DNA of 15,788 nucleotides from Candidatus Aenigmatarchaeota archaeon (GTDB taxonomy: Archaea > Aenigmatarchaeota > Aenigmatarchaeia > GW2011-AR5): contig JAGVVX010000037.1 of the NCBI GenBank assembly GCA_018304565.1, positions 1-15,788 of the forward strand. The letters are read 5' to 3'. The translations under genes and the position numbers were made by a program. The notes below the pieces were generated by a model that ran no database searches, had not been told where the DNA came from, and worked only from the letters and a program-made list of their open reading frames with translations. This document shows positions 4,528 to 9,863 of this stretch, in pieces (position 1 is the stretch's first letter; every line of letters starts with the position of its first letter).

Positions 4528-5151
4528 ATGACTGTAAACATTGATGGCATTGGATCATACTGGATTAGCATGTGGGAAACATTGAGCTTTTCCGGTTTTA
4601 TTGTACCGCTCCTCTTTTATTCACTCCTGCTTGCGATTTATGCTGCTTTCTTGTGGCATTTCTACAAGTCTGTATCAAAAAGAGACCTTCTCAGGCTTAA
4701 TCTAGACCGCAAGCATAGCTGGAAGAATTCCACTGTCTATGTTGTCAAGTATCTTTTCACTTTCCCCGCCCTGACGTTTTTCTGGTTCTTCGGACTTTCT
4801 GCAATACTTTTCCTGCTGTCTAAATCGCAAACAACAACAGACATACTAACCATTTCAATGGCTCTGGTAGCAGCTGCCAGAATTACAGCATACTATAAGG
4901 AAGGCGTTGCAGAAGAGATAGCAAAGATACTGCCTCTGGGCGTACTGGCAATATTTGTAGTTGATCCCACTTATTTTTCTATTGACCTTACTTTGAGGCA
5001 CTTTTACGGTCTTCCTGCGCTCGCGCCTCTTCTGATCAATTATCTGTTTTTTGCAGTGATCTTAGAACTGATTCTGCGCATCTTATTCATGATAAAGGTT
5101 GCTATAGTTGACGTGAAAAAGGGTAAGACTAAAGCTAGAACTAAGGAATAG
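4528..5151 (+). CDS. Multipass membrane protein of unknown function
   Basis: The 207-residue product has about five hydrophobic segments: near residues 16-45 (SFSGFIVPLLFYSLLLAIYA), 72-97, 103-122, 134-152 and 164-196. They are separated by basic loops such as KSVSKRDLLRLNLDRKH, and the tail is strongly basic (KKGKTKARTKE). No family was recognised. ATG 4528 is chosen over an in-frame GTG at 4465, because the longer form would begin inside tRNA-Thr exon 1 and a TATA-like box sits 28 bases before 4528. The DUF192 gene follows after 13 bases, with its ribosome-binding site overlapping this stop codon, so the two are probably co-transcribed and translationally linked. Confidence 0.8.
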   Translation: MTVNIDGIGSYWISMWETLSFSGFIVPLLFYSLLLAIYAAFLWHFYKSVSKRDLLRLNLDRKHSWKNSTVYVVKYLFTFPALTFFWFFGLSAILFLLSKSQTTTDILTISMALVAAARITAYYKEGVAEEIAKILPLGVLAIFVVDPTYFSIDLTLRHFYGLPALAPLLINYLFFAVILELILRILFMIKVAIVDVKKGKTKARTKE

Positions 5152-5164
5152 GTGGTATCTAAGT

Positions 5165-5503
5165 ATGACACATATCAAGATCAAGCTTGGAAAGAGTGTT
5201 TTCAACATCAAAGACTGCCGCGGGCTGGGTTCGTTGAGGGGCCTTATGTTTGATAACATGGATGGCCACGACGGCGCGCTGATTACTGGCAGCTCAATCT
5301 GGATGCCGTTTGTCAAAAGCAATCTGAATCTCATTTTTCTGGACGAAGGCATGAAAATTCTGGATAAGCAGCTGGCTGTTCCATTGACGTTAAACCCTAA
5401 AACATGGAAGGTTTACAGCAACGGCAAGGCAAAATATTGCCTGGAGCTCAAGCATACAAAACTGAGCGTGAAGAAAGGCGCAAAGATCGTTCTCAATAGC
5501 TGA
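5165..5503 (+). CDS. DUF192 family protein
   Basis: The 112-residue protein matches the DUF192 pattern in order: RGLMF (25-29), the IWMPF core (45-49; the family usually has fWM), LNLIFLDEGMKIL (54-66), a conserved Pro (73) and YCLELK (91-96), ending with the family's KKGAKIVL strand. DUF192 proteins are small beta-rich proteins of unknown biochemical role and are often exported; this copy has no signal peptide. The ribosome-binding site AGGTGGT overlaps the stop codon of the membrane-protein gene, 7-8 bases before ATG 5165. It ends one base short of the convergent small gene, leaving no intergenic terminator. Confidence 0.8.
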   Translation: MTHIKIKLGKSVFNIKDCRGLGSLRGLMFDNMDGHDGALITGSSIWMPFVKSNLNLIFLDEGMKILDKQLAVPLTLNPKTWKVYSNGKAKYCLELKHTKLSVKKGAKIVLNS

Positions 5504-5504
5504 C

Positions 5505-5726
5505 CTATTTTCTGCTTGCCCAGTCTGAAGGGGCATATTTACCGATCAGCTTTCTTAATATCTCAGCTGCTGGCAGGCTTCTGTCGGTATCCGGAACTTT
5601 ACCCCATACGTTGGCTACATAATCCCTTTCATTGAAGCCGGCAAGCTCGGGGTATGCCGTTGGGTTCTCTTGATAAGCCTTCAAAAGCCTTTCGCCAAAC
5701 GTCTCCTTCTTCCCGAACCATCCCAT
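5505..5726 (-). CDS. Small soluble protein of unknown function
   Basis: A 73-residue, mostly helical protein starting MGWFGKKETFGERLLKAY and rich in charged and aromatic residues. It has no membrane segment and no recognisable motif. It is supported as a gene by a strong ribosome-binding site (GAGGTGAT) six bases before ATG 5726 and by tight packing against the convergent DUF192 gene. The zinc-ribbon gene lies 23 bases upstream on the same strand, so both may be on one transcript. Confidence 0.65.
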   Translation of the reverse strand: MGWFGKKETFGERLLKAYQENPTAYPELAGFNERDYVANVWGKVPDTDRSLPAAEILRKLIGKYAPSDWASRK

Positions 5727-5749
5727 TTTATCACCTCAACTATGATATG

Positions 5750-5887
5750 CTAAATTTTTCCAACACTAAGGATTTTAGAGCATTTAGGGCAACTATAGAA
5801 GACTTTTTCGTTTACGCCAAGATGAACTTCGTTGGCATTCATTATTTCCTCATTGCAATATGGGCAGATAGGCGACCGGTTTGCCAT
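5750..5887 (-). CDS. 45-residue zinc-ribbon protein
   Basis: Reading the minus strand from ATG 5887 gives a 45-residue protein beginning MANRSPICPYCNEEIM and ending at TAG 5750. It has two CPxC knuckles, CPYC at 8-11 and CPKC at 33-36, separated by 21 residues that contain VHLGVNEKVFYS, the standard treble-clef or ribbon spacing for one zinc ion. Free-standing ribbons of this size are common in archaea and usually bind nucleic acid or a protein partner; the role here is unknown. A TATA-like TTTTAATAC lies about 25 bases before the ATG, fitting a leaderless transcript. The small gene at 5505-5726 follows on the same strand. Confidence 0.8.
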   Translation of the reverse strand: MANRSPICPYCNEEIMNANEVHLGVNEKVFYSCPKCSKILSVGKI

Positions 5888-5925
5888 GAATAGATAATCA
5901 TTTGAACGTATTAAAATTGAAGAGT

Positions 5926-6615
5926 TTAGCTGTGGTGGCCTTCGCCGAGATCGGAAAGGATCAGGACATCGCCCTTGACGCCCCTGATGAATTTCTGCTC
6001 TGCGTCCTTGTAACCGGCACCGAGCAGGCGCTTGTAGTGCATTGGTATCGTGATTCCGGCCTTTATGGCGTTGGCAGCTTGTATCGCTTCATTGGCATCC
6101 ATTGTATAAGTCCCGCCCATGGGCAGCATTGCAACCGTCAGCTGTTCTTTGGCAAGCTCTTTCATCTCCGGGATGAAGTCCGTGTCGCCGGCATGGTAAA
6201 TGGATTTGCCATTCACGAATATAATGTAGCCTACCCAGTTGTTTGATTTTGGATGAAACTGGGCGCGCTCAGGCTTCACGTTATAAGCAGGAACCGTCTT
6301 GACAATGATGCCGTTGATCGTATAGCCTTTGTTCGGCTCGGCATGTATTACCTTGTTGGGCAGGCCCATCTTGTCTACGCATCCCGGGACAGAGACAATC
6401 ACTGTGCTGTCTTTGAGGATTTTTCTCAGGTCTTCTGGCGAGCAGTGGTCTGGGTGCACGTGGGTTATGAATACAATATCAGCTTTTTCCCTGGCGTTCT
6501 TCAGGTCAAAGGGATCCAAGAAATAGATTCTGCTGCCATTAGAGAAGTCAGTTATTGAGAAGCTTGCGTGGCCGAACCATTTTAGTTCCTTCTTCAGGTC
6601 GTTTTCCAGGGTCAT
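5926..6615 (-). CDS. Metallo-beta-lactamase-fold hydrolase, UPF0173-like
   Basis: The 229-residue protein has the MBL-fold metal-binding set: THVHPDHCS (51-59; His52, His54, Asp56, His57), HAGDTD (141-146) and PMHY (191-194). The opening KWFGHASFSI (12-21) and the compact length match the UPF0173/YtkL-type metal-dependent hydrolases, and the third metal His (HPKSNN, 121) is also present. Enzymes of this group use two metal ions, usually zinc; the physiological substrate is not known. No signal peptide, so cytoplasmic. It ends 38 bases before the divergently unrelated zinc-ribbon start on the same strand. A weak TATA-like TTAAG stands about 30 bases before ATG 6615. Confidence 0.9.
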   Translation of the reverse strand: MTLENDLKKELKWFGHASFSITDFSNGSRIYFLDPFDLKNAREKADIVFITHVHPDHCSPEDLRKILKDSTVIVSVPGCVDKMGLPNKVIHAEPNKGYTINGIIVKTVPAYNVKPERAQFHPKSNNWVGYIIFVNGKSIYHAGDTDFIPEMKELAKEQLTVAMLPMGGTYTMDANEAIQAANAIKAGITIPMHYKRLLGAGYKDAEQKFIRGVKGDVLILSDLGEGHHS

Positions 6616-6683
6616 ATAGTCATATAAGATCAGCTGAAAAACTTAAGAATTGTAGAAGATGAGTATTGCGATGAAACTATACT

Positions 6684-6702
6684 CCTAATAAAATTTATTA
6701 GG
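6684..6702. promoter_or_regulatory. 19-base near-perfect palindrome
   Basis: CCTAATAAA, one central A, then TTTATTAGG: nine perfect base pairs with no usable RNA loop, so it is more likely a DNA-binding site than a hairpin. It lies between the ABC operon's 3' end and the hydrolase start, about 70-87 bases upstream of ATG 6615. A regulator site for the hydrolase is a guess. Confidence 0.45.
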
Positions 6703-6715
6703 GAAAGAGGTTAGA

Positions 6716-6741
6716 AGGAGAAAACCGCAGGTTGTTCTCCT
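6716..6741 (-). terminator. Hairpin at the 3' end of the ABC operon
   Basis: AGGAGAA (6716-6722) pairs with TTCTCCT (6735-6741), continued by AACC/GGTT around GCA with one bulged G. The hairpin starts two bases after the stop codon of the ATPase gene. It is suited to 3'-end formation or transcript protection. Confidence 0.5.
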
Positions 6742-6743
6742 CT

Positions 6744-7430
6744 TTAGAAATCCTTTTCTTTATCTATTTTGCCATCTTTAAGCCATACGCCTCTATTTGC
6801 CATCTTACCAAGGCTTTCTTCATGTGTTATCAATACCACTGTTTTTTTTGCCTCTTCGCTTAGCTTTCTGAACGTATTTATGACATTCTCTCCAGACTTT
6901 GAATCCAGGGAAGCTGTAGGTTCATCGGTCAGAAGGATCTCCGGCTTATTCACCAGAGCTCTAGCTATTCCTACGCGCTGCTGTTCGCCGCCAGAAAGCT
7001 GATGTGGCAAGTTATGAAGCCTTTGGCCAAGCCCAAGTTTTTCAAGCATTTGTTTTGAAATCTTCATAGACTCATCTGAACTTTGGCCGCCGAGCACAGC
7101 AGGTACAAATGTGTTTTCTATCGCATTAAGCTCCGGCAACAGGGAATAAAACTGGAAAACAAATCCGATATTTCGCAATCTGAATGTTGTTCTTTCTTCA
7201 TCAGATAGTTTTGCGACATCGGTATCTTTTATTGTTACAGAGCCTTTGGATTGCTTGTCAAGGACTCCAATCAGATGCAACAAAGTACTCTTACCAGAGC
7301 CGGAAGGACCCATGATGGATATGAAATCGCCTTTCTTGACATGCAGGTCTATGCCATTCAAGGCATGTATCTTCGAATCTCCCATGCTGTATACACGGTG
7401 CACGTCTTTGAGTTTTATCATTTCCATCAC
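6744..7430 (-). CDS. ABC transporter ATP-binding protein, MacB/LolD type
   Basis: The 228-residue ATPase carries all ABC motifs: Walker A GPSGSGKST (41-49), Q-loop Gln93 in FVFQFYSLLP, signature LSGGEQQR (145-152), Walker B ILLTDEPTASLD (165-176) and the switch His203 in ITHEE. The VFQFYSLLPELNAIEN stretch and small size are typical of the MacB/LolD/FtsE group, which pairs with FtsX-fold permeases and drives export or mechanotransmission across the membrane instead of substrate import. The permease is encoded just upstream, and the first gene of the set encodes a membrane-anchored surface protein. Start ATG 7430; a second ATG follows at once. The 62-base gap to the permease contains a hairpin. 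Confidence 0.93.
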   Translation of the reverse strand: MMEMIKLKDVHRVYSMGDSKIHALNGIDLHVKKGDFISIMGPSGSGKSTLLHLIGVLDKQSKGSVTIKDTDVAKLSDEERTTFRLRNIGFVFQFYSLLPELNAIENTFVPAVLGGQSSDESMKISKQMLEKLGLGQRLHNLPHQLSGGEQQRVGIARALVNKPEILLTDEPTASLDSKSGENVINTFRKLSEEAKKTVVLITHEESLGKMANRGVWLKDGKIDKEKDF

Positions 7431-7467
7431 ACATGATAATATTTTTATTCTTTGAGGTTGATAAGGA

Positions 7468-7486
7468 TCTTTCTTTTGAAGAAAGA
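7468..7486 (-). other. Intercistronic hairpin between permease and ATPase
   Basis: TCTTTCTT (7468-7475) and AAGAAAGA (7479-7486) form a perfect 8-bp stem with loop TTG, seven bases after the permease stop. It could set the ratio of ATPase to permease through transcript end formation or stability. Confidence 0.45.
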
Positions 7487-7492
7487 GACTTA

Positions 7493-8719
7493 TTATTCAA
7501 CTGTCTTTATTGTTTCCAGTATTTCCTGCTTTGCAGCCATGCGCGCAGGCAGATACCCGGCAATTATTGAAGAAACTATCATAATGACAACTGAACTTGC
7601 AGCTGTCTCTATCGGCAAAATGGGTTTCAGGGCTCCGATAGGCAGCACAATTGGGCTGATAGTGAAAACAAATACAAAGAGATAAACAACTGCAATGCCA
7701 ATCAACGTGCCTATAATCCCAAAGAACAACGATTCAAGGAGAAATATCATCATTATCTCGTTTTTCTGTGCTCCTATTGCTTTCAGGACACCAATGATTC
7801 TTTTCTTTCTTGACGTGTTGATGAATACTACGATGCCTATCGTGGATATGACTATGATTATGCCGACCATGGTTGTAATAACGGTGACTATGCCAAATGT
7901 CTGGTTTATTCCTGCTGCAAATGTTGACGCTTCTTCCCATGTTCGTACTTGGGCGTTGGGAATTCCCAGTTCAAGTATCAGATTTTTGTACCTGTCCGCT
8001 TCTTTCCTGTCATTGAGTCGCACAAGAATTGACGAGGCCTTGTCATCAATTCCTAGAACATCTTCAGCTTCCTCTTTTGTCATAAAGACACTTTGAGAAA
8101 CAATGCTGAATCCCTGGCTGCCGGCAATTGCTTTTATCTTGTACTCTCTTTCAACTCCGTTGGAGAATCTAATTCTTACTCTTTCACCTATATCGACACC
8201 GCCAAGACCTTCTCTTGTTGCACCGAAACCGCCTTGTTGCCCGATCAGGTCTTCTATTTTTCTTCCGGCTACCAGTTCACCCATGATAATCTCATTATTG
8301 TCTTCATCGTTGAGATAGGCGCCTTTCAATATCTTTTCATGTATTGTTGTGACATCCTGCTCTTCTGAGGGCGTGATGCCTTCAATCCTTATGCCCATCT
8401 CCTTGCCTTCGAAAAAAACTGTACCTGAAAGAGCGATATGCGAAGAAGACTTGACGACTCCTGGTATCAGGTCTATTTTCTTTCTTGTGCTTGATTCAAA
8501 ATTCAAGTATAACTGGTTTGAATCGCTGGATGGCTGTATAATTATATGCGAAGTGGCTGTATCAACTATTTCACTTTGAAACGTGTCGCTCAATCCATTA
8601 AGGAAAGCAGGAAAGAATGTGAGATTAATATAAGAGAACGCGAGCAGCATGATGACTAAAGCTGCTATTTTCCTGTCTCGCGCAAGATCCTTTAGCGCAA
8701 GAAATGCTATTAGCTTCAC
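7493..8719 (-). CDS. ABC transporter permease, MacB/FtsX fold
   Basis: The 408-residue permease has the four-helix FtsX layout: one membrane helix near the N-terminus (about 18-40), a large periplasmic-type domain (about 45-270, the MacB core region), then helices near 275-301, 322-352 and 374-391. The motif RKKRIIGVLKAIGAQKNEIMMIFLLES (304-330) is the conserved coupling helix and cytoplasmic loop of this fold, and PARMAAKQEILETIK near the end is the usual C-terminal signature. With the neighbouring ATPase it would form an exporter or lipoprotein/surface-protein release machine. It starts with GTG 8719, nine bases after the stop of the surface-protein gene, with a weak GGTTG ribosome-binding site. 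Confidence 0.92.
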   Translation of the reverse strand: MKLIAFLALKDLARDRKIAALVIMLLAFSYINLTFFPAFLNGLSDTFQSEIVDTATSHIIIQPSSDSNQLYLNFESSTRKKIDLIPGVVKSSSHIALSGTVFFEGKEMGIRIEGITPSEEQDVTTIHEKILKGAYLNDEDNNEIIMGELVAGRKIEDLIGQQGGFGATREGLGGVDIGERVRIRFSNGVEREYKIKAIAGSQGFSIVSQSVFMTKEEAEDVLGIDDKASSILVRLNDRKEADRYKNLILELGIPNAQVRTWEEASTFAAGINQTFGIVTVITTMVGIIIVISTIGIVVFINTSRKKRIIGVLKAIGAQKNEIMMIFLLESLFFGIIGTLIGIAVVYLFVFVFTISPIVLPIGALKPILPIETAASSVVIMIVSSIIAGYLPARMAAKQEILETIKTVE

Positions 8720-8728
8720 AAAAACAAC

Positions 8729-9786
8729 CTATTTCTTTTTAGAGAACGGGAGCCTTTTCCTGAAAATCCAGGCCAGAATGCCGGCAATAATCAGCAAGAA
8801 GGCAATGGTTTCGAAATAATTAGGTGAAGCTATTGTGACATCAAAACTATCGCTGAGTTGGTAAGTTCCTGTGTCATCTTTGAATGAAACAAGCAAATTA
8901 CATGTGAATGACCCGGATCTTGAAGATGTCATTTCAATGACAGCCGGGGCGTCTTCATCCTTCTGCAGCTGGCCAATGAATGCTTTCTTGTCTGGAGCAA
9001 AAGGGCAGCTTATTTCAGCGCTTACAGAATCTGCGTCTCCAAAACCAACATTTTCAAGTCTTGCAATGACTGTGAACGGTTCTCCTGTTGATATTATTGG
9101 GCTGCCTGTGTTTGAAACAACCTTGATTGTTTGTATGTTAATATCCCCTTTATTTACAACACGCACACCAAGGTTCTGGGAAGAATTAGTTGTAGATCCC
9201 TGCTCATCCAAGTAAATCATCCTGAATGGAATTGAGTACGAGTTTGCTTCCAATGTTGACGATGAAACAAAATCAAAGCTGATTTCTTTAGTTCTGGTTG
9301 CATTGAGAATGTCAATGATTTTTAGTGATCCTCCAAGCACGTTGAAGTTCGCTGATTCGGGCTGTAATTTTATTTGCCGTGCCTGTCCGGAGCCTACATT
9401 TGTTACCTCCAGAGTTACTGTGAATCGTGAATTTGGTGTTATATTATCTAATGCACTTACAGTGGAGAATATAATGTTAGGTCTTCCCTGGATCTTTACG
9501 TCAACTTTTTGCCGCACGACCGTATCGCCGGTGCTCTCTTTAATGAAGAGCGGATACGTGCCGGAAACTGCAGTCGGCTCTATTGAGAGGAAATACTTGT
9601 TTTTCTTGCTGCAACCACCACACACGTTCACGCTGCTGAAGTCTTCCTGGTATCAATTGTGAAATCCCTTCCCGGCTCAACGGGCTGCGGGTCAACCTTT
9701 TCAATAAGAATTGCGGGCAATGTTGCTGCGAACGCAATATTGATTAAGAAAACAGAAGCGATCACGAAAATTATCGGCGGTTTCAT
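8729..9786 (-). pseudogene. CARDB / S-layer-like membrane-anchored protein with a frameshift
   Basis: Two frames together make one protein. From ATG 9786 a signal peptide (MKPPIIFVIASVFLINIAFA) and the start of a surface-protein domain (PAILIEKVDPQPVEPGRDF) run to a stop at 9628-9630. The continuation is in another frame: from 9652 it reads YQEDFSSVNVCGGC and stays open for about 300 residues. It contains two CARDB-like beta-sandwich modules (FTVTLEVTNVGSGQA and FTVIARLENVGFGDA), a C-terminal membrane helix (FETIAFLLIIAGILAWIF) and a basic tail. The joint lies near 9650-9660. A start at GTG 9631 would lose the signal peptide. Causes could be a real inactivating deletion, an assembly error or programmed frameshifting. 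It is the first gene of the ABC exporter operon and probably supplies its extracellular partner. Confidence 0.8.
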
Positions 9787-9815
9787 CGATTTCACGGTAA
9801 TTTATCATGAAAAAG

Positions 9816-9826
9816 CATATTTAAAC
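9816..9826 (-). promoter_or_regulatory. TATA-like box of the ABC exporter operon
   Basis: GTTTAAATATG on the minus strand is centred 27 bases before an in-frame GTG at 9795 and 36 before the ATG at 9786. It supports a promoter for the full-length surface-protein gene, not for the truncated GTG 9631 form. Confidence 0.55.
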
Positions 9827-9863
9827 ATATAGGGTATCCGATGTTTGCGCTCCTGAAGCTGAA

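Noticed and set aside
9540..9737. Open frame 9540-9737 (-)
   Set aside because: It is the third frame across the broken surface-protein gene; neither the signal peptide nor the CARDB body is in it.
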